A DNA stretch of 64,000 bases from Lutimonas saemankumensis. Its GTDB lineage: Bacteria > Bacteroidota > Bacteroidia > Flavobacteriales > Flavobacteriaceae. Shown piece by piece: positions 14,168 through 23,621 of the stretch (positions within the stretch are counted from its first letter, which is position 1; each line of letters starts with the position of its first letter). The stretch is from NCBI RefSeq assembly GCF_020171465.1, contig NZ_JAIUZR010000003.1, forward strand, positions 124,001-188,000. The letters run 5' to 3'. The notes under the pieces were generated by a model that was not told where the DNA came from, did no database searches, and saw only the letters and a list, made by a program, of their open reading frames with translations. Position numbers and translations under genes: made by a program.

Positions 14168-15927
14168 ACAAGACAATAAATATTAATCTAGGTGGCGTAT
14201 TTTTTCACATCGATGAAATAGCTTATCAAAAACTGAAAGGTTATTTAGATGCTATTCGACGTTCTTTGAGTGATGACCCAAAAGGTAGAGACGAAATCAT
14301 AACGGATATTGAATCAAGAATAGGAGAATTATTATCAGATAAAGTAAAAGATGTAAGGCAGGTTGTTAACCAGCAGGATATTGAAGAGGTTATTGACGTC
14401 ATGGGTAAACCAGAAGATTATCTGGTAGACGATGAAATCTTTAGTGATGATTCATACAGTACCTACAGACGTAAAAAGCCCCGTAAATTGTATCGTGACG
14501 GTAGTGATCGCTTCCTGGGTGGTGTATCTTCGGGAATGGCTCATTATCTCAATGTAGACGTAATCTGGATCAGGTTGGGTTGGTTGGTAGCCGCTTTTGG
14601 TTTTGGATTTGGGTTTATTGTTTACCCACTATTATGGATCCTTCTTCCTGAAGCAAATACTACTGCAGAAAAGCTGGAAATGGAGGGCGCCGAGGTCAAT
14701 ATCAGTAACATAGAAAAAAAAATTCGTGACGAGATCACCGAGGCTTCCCATCGTGTAAAAAGCGGAATTGATGAGGTATCGGAAAAGGTTAAAAATGCCG
14801 ATTATAAAAAGTATGGAGAACGAGCAAAATCAGGGTCGCAGGATCTGGTTGATACGCTGGGAAAGATCTTTGTAACACTTTTCATGATCATAGGGAAGTT
14901 CATAGGAGTTTTATTGATCATTGTTGCAGTTAGTACCATATTGGCATTACTGATAGGATTATTTACACTAGGATCACTTGATTTTATTCATGAAGACTGG
15001 GTATTTCAGAATTCTATGATCTATAATAATTCAGGATTACCTGTCTGGGTTATCAGCATACTGACCTTTGTACTTGTAGGAATTCCATTCTTTTTCCTGT
15101 TCGCTCTTGGATTGAGAATCTTATCAAATAACACCAAATCAATTGGTAAAACAGCTAAATTATCGCTTCTTGGCGTATGGATCGTAGCACTTTTAGTGGC
15201 CATTTTCTTTGGAACTCGTCAGGTAATGAATTCTGCATATGACGGAACAATTACAAATACGCAGGAACTTTATTTCGACGCTTCTGATACCCTCCAGATC
15301 AAAATGGTGGATAATCAGCTTATTTCCAACCGAAGTGAGCTGAAGCGCCATTGGAGGTCAGAAATCATTGTAGACGAGGATAATCAGGAGAAATTATATT
15401 CGAATAATATACGATTTAATATTCTTCCTTCAGATAATGAAACCATGTACGCCAAGGTTCGTAAACTCTCTCAAGGCAGAAGCCGTAAAGATGCCAGAGA
15501 CAATGCTGAGCTTATTTCCCATGGTTATGAGCTTGACGGCGACGTCCTTAAGTTTGACGGCTATTTTTTGGCCGAATTAAATAACAGGTCAACTGAGCAG
15601 AAGATATATATTGACCTTTATCTTCCGGAGGGGCAAACTGTATATCTGGATAATTCTACCAGATCATTCCTTTATGACGTGGACAATATCCAGGGTGTTT
15701 ATGACAATGATATGGCAAAGCATCATTTTCAAATGACCCGAGAAGGATTTAATTGCCTAGACTGCTCGAAGGATGAAATAAATACCTGGAACGATGATGA
15801 TTCCTTTAATATGAAGATTAATGGAGAAGGCGTGCACATAGAAATACAGGAAGAGGGTAAGGATAAATCTGAAGTCAAAATCGATGGTTCCGGGGTCATC
15901 GTAACCAAAGCAAAAGACAGTGTCTAA
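14164..15927 (+). CDS. PspC-domain membrane protein
   Basis: A 587-aa inner-membrane protein. The N-terminal ~95 residues form a soluble domain (INLGGVFFHIDEIAYQKL; DPKGRDEIITDIESRIGELL). At about 108-160 is a PspC domain (RDGSDRFLGGVSSGMAHYLNVD, then WLVAAFGFGFGFIVYPLLWILLPE). Three further hydrophobic segments at about 235-350 precede a beta-rich C-terminal domain that is probably periplasmic. PspC proteins take part in envelope stress responses. It overlaps padR by 4 bp and is followed by a DUF2807 lipoprotein gene, the usual partner in Bacteroidota. Confidence 0.88.
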   Translation: MNKTININLGGVFFHIDEIAYQKLKGYLDAIRRSLSDDPKGRDEIITDIESRIGELLSDKVKDVRQVVNQQDIEEVIDVMGKPEDYLVDDEIFSDDSYSTYRRKKPRKLYRDGSDRFLGGVSSGMAHYLNVDVIWIRLGWLVAAFGFGFGFIVYPLLWILLPEANTTAEKLEMEGAEVNISNIEKKIRDEITEASHRVKSGIDEVSEKVKNADYKKYGERAKSGSQDLVDTLGKIFVTLFMIIGKFIGVLLIIVAVSTILALLIGLFTLGSLDFIHEDWVFQNSMIYNNSGLPVWVISILTFVLVGIPFFFLFALGLRILSNNTKSIGKTAKLSLLGVWIVALLVAIFFGTRQVMNSAYDGTITNTQELYFDASDTLQIKMVDNQLISNRSELKRHWRSEIIVDEDNQEKLYSNNIRFNILPSDNETMYAKVRKLSQGRSRKDARDNAELISHGYELDGDVLKFDGYFLAELNNRSTEQKIYIDLYLPEGQTVYLDNSTRSFLYDVDNIQGVYDNDMAKHHFQMTREGFNCLDCSKDEINTWNDDDSFNMKINGEGVHIEIQEEGKDKSEVKIDGSGVIVTKAKDSV

Positions 15928-15938
15928 TCAATTCGTCA

Positions 15939-15981
15939 ACCCTCTGAATTTTTAGTTAAATTTTGTAACAATTCAGAGGGT
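15939..15981 (+). repeat. 12-bp perfect stem-loop between the PspC and DUF2807 genes
   Basis: ACCCTCTGAATT (15939-15950) and AATTCAGAGGGT (15970-15981) pair perfectly around a 19-nt loop. There is no T-run, so it may be an intercistronic stability or attenuation element more than a terminator. Confidence 0.6.
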
Positions 15982-16025
15982 AGCGATGTCATATAAATTA
16001 TATAGTCTATCAAAAATCTGTAATC

Positions 16026-16745
16026 ATGAAAAAATTTATCAAACTAACTCTTATTCTATTGGTATTGGCAGGAACGAGCTCTTGTATGTTCGATGGAGTT
16101 CGAGGAGACGGGGAAGTAGTAACCAAAAAAAGAAAGATATCGGATGATTTTGTTCGTATAGAAGCCAGCAGAGGGCTGGATGTATATATCACCAAAAGCA
16201 AAAAGGTTTCTTTAGAAGTTGAAGCGGATCAGAACCTTCATGAACTGATTGAGACCGAGGTTAGAGATGGTACACTCTTTATTACGTCTTCCAGAAATAT
16301 CTATTCGGCCAGTGCAAAAAAGGTGCATCTGTCTGCAAATAATATCAATGCAATCCATGTAAACAGTGGAGCGGAGATTTATTCAGAAAACACTTTGTCA
16401 GCCGATAGGCTTGAGTTGCATGTCAGCAGCGGAGCAGGTACCAGGCTTGATGTGAACGTGGAAGACCTTTCATGCAGCAGCTCCAGCGGGGCCGAGGTAA
16501 ACCTGAGCGGAAAAGCCTATAATTTTAAAGCTTCCTCTTCCAGCGGGAGCAATATCAACGCCTACGACCTTAGCACAACCAATTGTAATGCCAATGCGAG
16601 CAGTGGTTCTGACATTGATATTCGTGTATCCAATGAATTTGAAGCCACAGCCACGAGCGGAGCCGGAATAAGTTATAAAGGAAATCCAGACAGAGTTTCA
16701 AAAAACAACAATTCCGGAGGAAGTATAAGGCAGGTCAGAAGCTAA
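16026..16745 (+). CDS. Head GIN domain (DUF2807) lipoprotein
   Basis: A 239-aa protein with a lipobox ending in SSCMF (Cys20). The remainder is a right-handed beta-helix-like GIN/DUF2807 domain with Ser/Gly-rich repeats (SSGAGTRLDV, SSSGAEVNLSG, SSSGSNINAYD, ASSGSDIDI, TSGAGISYKG). The start RGDGEVVTKKRKISDDFVRIEASRGLDVYI is typical. It is anchored in the periplasm or outer membrane. It lies downstream of the PadR-PspC pair, separated by a strong hairpin, and probably forms part of the same envelope module. Function is unknown. Confidence 0.88.
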   Translation: MKKFIKLTLILLVLAGTSSCMFDGVRGDGEVVTKKRKISDDFVRIEASRGLDVYITKSKKVSLEVEADQNLHELIETEVRDGTLFITSSRNIYSASAKKVHLSANNINAIHVNSGAEIYSENTLSADRLELHVSSGAGTRLDVNVEDLSCSSSSGAEVNLSGKAYNFKASSSSGSNINAYDLSTTNCNANASSGSDIDIRVSNEFEATATSGAGISYKGNPDRVSKNNNSGGSIRQVRS

Positions 16746-16778
16746 AAGAATATTATAAAATTTATCCTACGGTGGTTA

Positions 16779-17492
16779 TTAAGTAGGGGCATTCAAAATC
16801 ACGTCTTTGGCGTGATTTATGTATTTACGGCCAATTGGTATTCTTTTATCGGCAACCAATACTGAATTTCCTTCCAGGGCCTGTATTTTATCAAGAGCCA
16901 CTGTAAAAGACCTGTGAAGCCTTAAAAACTGGCTTTTAGGTAATTCCTCAGTGATTCCTGATAAGGATTTATGAGCCAGGTAATCTCCTGTTTTGGTGAA
17001 AACCTTGATATAGTCTTTCAGGCTTTCTATAAAGTAAATGTCTTCGAATTTAATTTTGATCAATTTTTTATCAACCTTAAGGAAAATAAAGGATTTTTCA
17101 GTACTTGAAGGTGCGGATTCAGCTGACTTCTCATCAATAAACTTTTGAGAGAGTTTGTTGATGGATTTTAAAAAACGCGTAAAGGGAATTGGTTTTACCA
17201 AATAATCAAGGACATCAAGGTCAAAACTTTCAACAGCGTATTCTCTGTAGGCTGTTGTTATAATAAAGTGAGGACGATTATCAAGGGTTCTGATGAAATC
17301 CAGCCCGTTCATTTTAGGCATATTGATATCGATAAATACGGCATCCACTTCCCCGTTTTCAATGATCTGTAAGGCATCAAGCGGATTCGTAAAACTACCC
17401 AGTAGTTCAATGTTCGAAAACTCTCTCAAATGGTTTTCTACAACCTCTGCAGCCAGAGGTTCGTCGTCAATTATAATGCACTTAATCTTCAT
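16779..17492 (-). CDS. LytTR-type response regulator
   Basis: A 237-aa two-component response regulator. The receiver domain (1-120) has IIDDEPLAA, the phosphoacceptor Asp55 in FIDINMPKMNG, a Thr in TTAY and the Lys in LVKPI. The LytTR DNA-binding domain occupies about 137-237 (FLKVDKKLIKIKFEDIYFIES; FLRLHRSFTVAL). It overlaps the end of the histidine kinase gene by 11 bp, so the two are co-translated. The kinase in turn follows the FG-GAP lipoprotein gene, which suggests that this pair responds to an envelope or glycan signal. Confidence 0.95.
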   Translation of the reverse strand: MKIKCIIIDDEPLAAEVVENHLREFSNIELLGSFTNPLDALQIIENGEVDAVFIDINMPKMNGLDFIRTLDNRPHFIITTAYREYAVESFDLDVLDYLVKPIPFTRFLKSINKLSQKFIDEKSAESAPSSTEKSFIFLKVDKKLIKIKFEDIYFIESLKDYIKVFTKTGDYLAHKSLSGITEELPKSQFLRLHRSFTVALDKIQALEGNSVLVADKRIPIGRKYINHAKDVILNAPT

Positions 17493-18528
17493 GGAGAGGT
17501 AATTTCAAATTCACACTGTATTCATTTACCTTGGCTCTTATCTTTAAACTGTATTCAGATCCGTAAAGAAGTTGAAGCCTTCTTTTTACATTTTCAATTC
17601 CGATGCCATGTTTTGGCTTAGCTTCGACAGGTTTGACGTAATTATTCGTAACGGTAAAGTAAAGAAAATTGTCTTGAACAGCAAAGCTAATCAATACATT
17701 TATATCTTCCTGATTCCGGGCACCATGCTTAAAACAATTCTCGATAAACGGAAGAAACAAGAGTGGAGGAACTTCAACTTCATCGATATCTCCATCAATA
17801 CTAATTTCAGATTTTACCCGGTCTCCGTAACGAAGTTTTTCCAGTTCCAGATAACTGTAAAGGTAATTGATGGATTTCAATAAGCTTATTTTGGGTTCCT
17901 TAACCTCGTACAAAACGTACTGCATGATCTCTGAAAGTTTCATCACCACATTGGCCGCATTAGGCGACTGCTTTATCACCAGGGCATATAAATTGTTCAG
18001 GGTATTAAAGAAAAAATGAGGCTGTATCTGTGATTTTAAAAAATTCAGTTCGGTCTGCAACTGGACTCGTTGAAGGTCTTCATTCCTTTTCTTTTCATTG
18101 GCCCAGTCATAGGTAAGTTTTATGGCCGATACAAGTGCAATAACATAAATGGCTCCTATGACCAGTTCTACAACATGAATTACAGTGAAGGGTTCTTGAT
18201 TACCCTGGGCTTCAGGCCAGATGTTTTCAGAAACAAGAATATAATTCAACCCAGTTCGGATCAAATAGAACAATAACAAAGAAGGGATGAACAGCAAAAA
18301 AAACTGCAGGTACTTCTTCTTTAAGATGAACCTCGGGATCAAATAATAGATCGTAAAATACGTGATGACAATGTTCAATGGAAATTCGATCAAATTGGAT
18401 TTCAATGAATACCAGTAGTCATTGTTTATGGAGGCGAACCTAAAAAAATTGAAAACAAAATAGATCAGCCAAAATAGCAGATGATAACGAAGTGGAATAC
18501 GAAATTCCGAAAATAATTTCCTGAACAT
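17482..18528 (-). CDS. LytS-type sensor histidine kinase
   Basis: A 348-aa kinase with four predicted TM helices (about 14-33, 47-65, 74-92, 115-136) and no large periplasmic domain, a coiled-coil linker (143-163), then the His_kinase domain with the phosphoacceptor His171 in QIQPHFFFNTLNNLYAL and an ATPase domain (PPLLFLPFIENCFKHG; GIGIENVKRRLQLLYG). It overlaps the response regulator gene by 11 bp and starts 4 bp after the stop of the FG-GAP lipoprotein gene. With little of its own outside the membrane, it may need a partner to sense a ligand. Confidence 0.94.
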   Translation of the reverse strand: MFRKLFSEFRIPLRYHLLFWLIYFVFNFFRFASINNDYWYSLKSNLIEFPLNIVITYFTIYYLIPRFILKKKYLQFFLLFIPSLLLFYLIRTGLNYILVSENIWPEAQGNQEPFTVIHVVELVIGAIYVIALVSAIKLTYDWANEKKRNEDLQRVQLQTELNFLKSQIQPHFFFNTLNNLYALVIKQSPNAANVVMKLSEIMQYVLYEVKEPKISLLKSINYLYSYLELEKLRYGDRVKSEISIDGDIDEVEVPPLLFLPFIENCFKHGARNQEDINVLISFAVQDNFLYFTVTNNYVKPVEAKPKHGIGIENVKRRLQLLYGSEYSLKIRAKVNEYSVNLKLPLHED

Positions 18529-18532
18529 ATGT

Positions 18533-21500
18533 TTATGAACCGCTCATGACCTCAATGAATTGTATATAATCATCATTCTTTGCGGCAAGGATATATTTTT
18601 TGTCCCTGATATTGATCATGGACATATCTTTGGTATCTCCCGGAATATACAAGCCACTTTCAGAGGGCTGAATCGCTGTGAATTCTCCTTTACCGTTTCC
18701 TGCAAGAAACAAGCCAACACCGGCATCATTTCTAGGGGTTTCCACTTCTGATGCATACAGGTTTCCTGCAATAACCAGATCAAGATGGTCATCCTTGTTA
18801 AAATCTGTAACCAGGATCTGGTTAATACTTGAAATCTGCGCCAAATTCGGCAAAGCATGAATGACAAATTCTCCATCTTTATTTTCCATATAAACACTTG
18901 CAAATGACCTTACCTGATAGTGCAGTGAGTTTTCCAGCGATTTTTTGGTGTAAACATCCTCAAGAGTAGCTACGGCAAAGGCATCATAATCTTTAAACTT
19001 CTTTTTTATGGCAGGTATCTGCTCTGAGGAACACTGTCTACCCCTTACCGGGAATTTTTCACCGTCATCATAGTAGCTTAAAACAATGTCATTTGACTTG
19101 TTTTTATCAAAGTCATTCAAATAGATGTCAAAAGTTTCTTCTTCATTGGCTTTGTACTTATAATTCAGTCCTAGGTTCCCTACAATAAAGTCAAGATCAC
19201 CATCATTGTCAAAATCTCCTTCCGTAATGCTGAACCACCAGCCGGTTGCATCCTGCAGGTTCAATTTCTGGCTAATGTTTTCAAAGCTTCCACGGTTATT
19301 TCTAAATACCGTGATCGGCATCCATTCACCCACAACAATCAAATCCGTCCAGCCATCGTTGTCATAGTCCGTCCAGCTGGCGTCAGTTACCATTCCAATA
19401 TCGATAAGGCCCGGAGCAATTTTTTCCGTGGCATTGATAAATTTTGGATGACCTTGGGTACTTACATTTTCAAGGATATAACTACTTGTTGGCATGGGAT
19501 AATTTTTTGGCACAACCCTTCCCCCAACAAAGAGATCCAGATCACCATCTTTATCGTAGTCAAAGGCTTCCACCCGTGAACCGCTAATGATCATCTCGGG
19601 CAGGGCTGTGGTTGATTTGGATAGATTTCCTTTTCCGTCATTGAGGTAGAGCCTGTCCTGTAACAATTCTGAATCATAATCAAATTCGGCGCCACCGCTT
19701 ACCACGTAAAGGTCATTGAAGCCGTCTCCGTCCGCGTCAAAAATCAAGCTACCCAGATCTTCACGATCACTGTCGTTATCCACATCCGGAAAATGCTGAC
19801 GTTCAAACCCATTTTCAGTCTGGTAATAAACTGCGGTCTGGTTATTGTGTGCACCTCCTATAACAAAGTCGTCCAAACCATCTCCGTTGAGATCTCCCAC
19901 ACTCGATCCGGGACCAAAATTTGACATTTTATGAGGAAGAAGCACCTGATCCTTAAAATCATCATATACATTTTCAGAGTGCTTGTGATTTGATACGATA
20001 GAAGGATCAGTTTCGGTTTTAAAGAGAGGATCATTTGAATCGGTCACCCGTTTTGTATCGTGATTCGCATTTTCATAGCTAACGGTTAGAAATTGATTTA
20101 TTTCAACATCTTTGAGAATCTGCATTTTGCCATCGGGCCAGGTGATCTGTATCTCATCAACAATTTGAGCATCTGCCAAGCCATAATGTAATTGAGGTGC
20201 CACAGAGGACTGGAACCCTCTTGTAAGAGTCATTTCCTGAAACTGGTTCACGCCATTAGAGCTCAAAAGAGCCTTTACACCGAGTCCATTGACATTTTTT
20301 TCAGGACCTTTGAAATTCAGGGTTAAAAAGTTATTTGTCTGTGAACTTGAATTTTCAAATATGGCGGCTTTGTCGTCAATGTTATTAATGACAATTTCAA
20401 GATCTCCGTCATTATCCAGGTCTGCATAGACGCATCCGTTTGACCATCCCGGGAATTCAATTCCCCAGGCCTCATTCATTTTTTCAAAAGTGAGGTCATG
20501 GTTATTTCTGAAAACAAAATTGTCGATTTTTTCAGATGGAATGGCTAAGGATTTCTCGAGATACTGATCTTTGGTGATACGTTCTTTTTTAAGTTTGTTA
20601 AAATAGTCCTTATTGTTGATCTCTCTTCGTGTTCCGTTTGAGATAAAAATGTCTTTCCAGCCGTCATTATCAAGATCTGCAAAAAGAGGCCCCCAACTCC
20701 AATCCGTAGTGGCCAAACCGGCAATTCTCGCTACGTTACTATAGGCTGGGAGGGAATCGTGGACATTCCCATTATTCATTTGTAATTGATTCTGCATATA
20801 CTGGTAGTGAAATCCTGCATTCACTGTGCCCCAGAACAAATCAGGGTTCATTCCTGCCATATTTGCTTTAGACCGTCGGTTGTCACCTGGTGTCATATCC
20901 ATTTGAATAATATCGACAAGCTGATCATTGTTAAAATCAGCTATATCAACGCCCATTCCGTAAAGTGCAGTTTGATTGGTCAATTCCTTGGAATGTTCGC
21001 TAAAGGTACCGTCACCATCATTGATCAGAAGAAAATCAGGCACATTAAAGTCATTTGATATATAAAGATCCGGCCAGCCGTCATTATTGATGTCGCCAAC
21101 AGTTGCACTGTTTGTCAGGCCAAAAGACCGGATTTCAGCTTCTGTGGTTACATCTGTAAAAATATCACCATCGTTTCTGAATAATTTATCCGTTTCAATG
21201 TCCTTTGGATTTGCCATTTTAAAGGCATAGTAGTTATTAGGGGCATTGAAATTGGTAGGAGGGTAGTTGGCCACATAAAGATCGAGATCGCCATCAAGAT
21301 CGTAATCAAAGAAAGTAGATTGAATCGTATTTCCAATATCGGCAATTCCATATGATTCGGCTTTTTCAGTAAAGGTATTATCTCCGTTGTTAATAAATAA
21401 CAGGTTGGCTTTTGGATCAAATTTTCCGGCTACGGAACAATAAATATCCAGGAATCCATCGTTATTGACGTCAGCCATTGTAACACCCGTGAACCATCTG

Positions 21501-21838
21501 TTATCACCTGCAACTCCTGCCGATTCTGAGATATCTTCAAACTGAAGGTTACCTTTATTCAAATAGAGTTTATTCTCAACCATATTACCGGTAAAATAAA
21601 GGTCGATCAAACCATCATTATTTATATCTCCCGCAGATACACCGCCACCCATATACATATAGGCATAAGCCATATAATTCAAACTGTCATTTTCGATCAG
21701 GTCATTTGAAAAATCAATGTTGCTCACCGATGCATCGAGTTGCCTGAACATCTTATCTTTATTTGACAAATCGGATTTAGAACATGATATTAAAAGGGTA
21801 ATGGTTAGAAGAAAAACAAAAATATTTTTCATAAACAT
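18533..21838 (-). CDS. Giant FG-GAP/VCBS repeat lipoprotein with ASPIC/UnbV domain
   Basis: A 1101-aa lipoprotein (lipobox LLISCSKSD, Cys19) probably displayed outside the cytoplasm. At least a dozen calcium-binding FG-GAP/VCBS motifs are visible (DINNDGLIDLY, DVNNDGFLDIY, DYDLDGDLDLY, DLDNDGWKDIF, DLNGDGLDDFV, DFDNDGDLDFI and others), giving two beta-propellers. They are separated by an ASPIC/UnbV domain at about 510-590 (NFKGPEKNVNGLGVKALL; ITWPDGKMQIL). It lies downstream of susCD, with an intrinsic terminator between, and directly precedes the LytS/LytT genes. Carbohydrate binding or assistance to SusCD is the inferred role. Confidence 0.9.
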   Translation of the reverse strand: MFMKNIFVFLLTITLLISCSKSDLSNKDKMFRQLDASVSNIDFSNDLIENDSLNYMAYAYMYMGGGVSAGDINNDGLIDLYFTGNMVENKLYLNKGNLQFEDISESAGVAGDNRWFTGVTMADVNNDGFLDIYCSVAGKFDPKANLLFINNGDNTFTEKAESYGIADIGNTIQSTFFDYDLDGDLDLYVANYPPTNFNAPNNYYAFKMANPKDIETDKLFRNDGDIFTDVTTEAEIRSFGLTNSATVGDINNDGWPDLYISNDFNVPDFLLINDGDGTFSEHSKELTNQTALYGMGVDIADFNNDQLVDIIQMDMTPGDNRRSKANMAGMNPDLFWGTVNAGFHYQYMQNQLQMNNGNVHDSLPAYSNVARIAGLATTDWSWGPLFADLDNDGWKDIFISNGTRREINNKDYFNKLKKERITKDQYLEKSLAIPSEKIDNFVFRNNHDLTFEKMNEAWGIEFPGWSNGCVYADLDNDGDLEIVINNIDDKAAIFENSSSQTNNFLTLNFKGPEKNVNGLGVKALLSSNGVNQFQEMTLTRGFQSSVAPQLHYGLADAQIVDEIQITWPDGKMQILKDVEINQFLTVSYENANHDTKRVTDSNDPLFKTETDPSIVSNHKHSENVYDDFKDQVLLPHKMSNFGPGSSVGDLNGDGLDDFVIGGAHNNQTAVYYQTENGFERQHFPDVDNDSDREDLGSLIFDADGDGFNDLYVVSGGAEFDYDSELLQDRLYLNDGKGNLSKSTTALPEMIISGSRVEAFDYDKDGDLDLFVGGRVVPKNYPMPTSSYILENVSTQGHPKFINATEKIAPGLIDIGMVTDASWTDYDNDGWTDLIVVGEWMPITVFRNNRGSFENISQKLNLQDATGWWFSITEGDFDNDGDLDFIVGNLGLNYKYKANEEETFDIYLNDFDKNKSNDIVLSYYDDGEKFPVRGRQCSSEQIPAIKKKFKDYDAFAVATLEDVYTKKSLENSLHYQVRSFASVYMENKDGEFVIHALPNLAQISSINQILVTDFNKDDHLDLVIAGNLYASEVETPRNDAGVGLFLAGNGKGEFTAIQPSESGLYIPGDTKDMSMINIRDKKYILAAKNDDYIQFIEVMSGS

Positions 21839-21857
21839 GGTAGATTTCTTTTAGGGC

Positions 21858-21896
21858 CTAAAAATACAAAAACAGAGCATTTTTCAATGCTCTGTT
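21858..21896 (-). terminator. Terminator or attenuator after susD
   Basis: Stem AACAGAGCATT/AATGCTCTGTT (21871-21881 with 21886-21896), followed on the minus strand by a T-rich stretch. It lies 27 bp after the susD stop and before the FG-GAP gene, so it would lower expression of the downstream genes. Confidence 0.75.
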
Positions 21897-21923
21897 TTCG
21901 AAAATTAAGATAAAATATCTTTA

Positions 21924-23618
21924 TTAAGATCCCCAAAGAGGATTTTGTTGCAATGTACCACTACTTTGGTCAATTGCACCAACTGGTACAGGGAACAAAG
22001 TGTGTTTTGCTTCAACAGTAGAAGTCTTAGGACCAAAGTTTGGAATTGTTCTTGACTCGTTATCAATATAGTCATTCATAACCTGTGGCATAACACCCCA
22101 TCTTCTTAAATCAAACAGACGGTGACCTTCCATACCAAGTTCCAATCTTCTTTCCATTCTTACTGCAGTTCTAGCCGCATCCTGAGAACCAAAATCACCT
22201 GGCTGATACAATCCAATGTCATAATTTGCAGCATCTGTTACTCCGTCAGCAGCTTTGATCGTAGTACTGTTCAAGGCTCTTTCACGAACCTGGTTTACAT
22301 AACCTAGGGCTTTTGTCAAATCACTTGTTTCAACAGCAGCCTCAGCAGCCATAAGAAGCACGTCCGCGTATCTGATAAAGTGGTAGTTCACACCAGAGTG
22401 TTGCTGACCCCAGTTACCCGAACCTTGTAACGCGTCTTCACCAGCCCAGTAAACATTCTTTCTACCTAAATAAGGTCCTGAAATATCTCCAAAACCGGCT
22501 CTCACCCAAGATTTACCTGGATTGACGTCCCAGTTGTTATAGTTGATACCACGTCTACCTGCAGTATAATCTACACGAGGATCCAATGGCCCTGTATGAG
22601 GCTCAAACGGATCAGTACTTTCTAAACCAGCATCATTTTTAACATCAGTTTTGTTATAGTCTTCCATTAGTGGTAAACCACCTGAAGTCTGGAATACGTT
22701 AACAAGATCCTGAGTTGGCTGATAGAATCCACAACACCATCCGTTAGGTCCCTGGAAGTTCAATGTACCTCCCTGGTTTCCGTTAGGTGCAAAGGCACCA
22801 CCAAGTGTACTGAATTCGATTGCAAAAATAGCTTCTGGTCCACCTTCACCGGCTTGTCTAAAGTTATCACCGTATTCAGGCAACAAAGAGTAAGCCCCAC
22901 CGTTGATTACTGTTTCCAATAATCCAAGAGCTGCAGCGTAATCACCTTGATACAATTTTGATTTACCAAGATACGCAGTAGCCGCCCAAGATCTTGCTCT
23001 ACCTACATCAGACTGGTTGTCCGGAAGATTTTTTTGAGCGAAATCAAAGTCTTCGTCTATTCTTGACCAAAGCTCAGTTCCATTAGGTTGAGCAAATTCA
23101 ATAGCAGTATAATTTTCATCACTGATATAAGTGGCATATTCACCCCACATGATCTGTAACTGGAAATAGTAATGCCCTCTTAAGAAACGAGCCTCTGCCA
23201 ACTGATTCGTAAACTGAGAAGGATCTTCAGCACCATTGATCAAAGCGATCACGGCATTGGCCCTGTTTGCTCCTGCATATAAAGCTCTCCACTTAGATCC
23301 CAGATAAGACATACCGGTAGTCCAGTTAAAAGTTTCCAATAAGAACAAAGTCTGCTGGTCACCATCGTTACTACCTTTATGGGCATCATCTGCAATTACA
23401 TCCATCCACCAGTTATCACCGGTAGCTTCCCATCCACCTGAGGCATTCGAAACTCCGTCCAAAGAACTGTAAGCAGCTGTCAACAGAAAGTTAACACCAT
23501 CCTCATTCGCCAATGCTTCAGGGTTTAGTGTTCCGATCTCAATCGTTTCACTAAATTCCTCGCTACATGCCAATACAGACATTAACAGTAGCATTATATA
23601 AAATATTCTGTTTTTCAT
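21924..23618 (-). CDS. SusD/RagB-family outer-membrane glycan-binding lipoprotein
   Basis: A 564-aa surface lipoprotein (lipobox SVLACSEEF, Cys18) that forms the lid of a SusC channel. Family features include the helical TPR-like N-terminal half (ARFLRGHYYFQLQIMWGEYA; AYLGKSKLYQGDYAAALGLLE), the aromatic central region, and the C-terminal end RRLELGMEGHRLFDLRRWG followed by a Phe-Pro-containing tail. It begins 3 bp after the susC stop, so the two are translationally coupled. No glycoside hydrolase is found in the cluster, so the ligand cannot be read from context; glycosides or glycosylated small molecules are an inference. Confidence 0.96.
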   Translation of the reverse strand: MKNRIFYIMLLLMSVLACSEEFSETIEIGTLNPEALANEDGVNFLLTAAYSSLDGVSNASGGWEATGDNWWMDVIADDAHKGSNDGDQQTLFLLETFNWTTGMSYLGSKWRALYAGANRANAVIALINGAEDPSQFTNQLAEARFLRGHYYFQLQIMWGEYATYISDENYTAIEFAQPNGTELWSRIDEDFDFAQKNLPDNQSDVGRARSWAATAYLGKSKLYQGDYAAALGLLETVINGGAYSLLPEYGDNFRQAGEGGPEAIFAIEFSTLGGAFAPNGNQGGTLNFQGPNGWCCGFYQPTQDLVNVFQTSGGLPLMEDYNKTDVKNDAGLESTDPFEPHTGPLDPRVDYTAGRRGINYNNWDVNPGKSWVRAGFGDISGPYLGRKNVYWAGEDALQGSGNWGQQHSGVNYHFIRYADVLLMAAEAAVETSDLTKALGYVNQVRERALNSTTIKAADGVTDAANYDIGLYQPGDFGSQDAARTAVRMERRLELGMEGHRLFDLRRWGVMPQVMNDYIDNESRTIPNFGPKTSTVEAKHTLFPVPVGAIDQSSGTLQQNPLWGS

Positions 23619-23621
23619 TTT

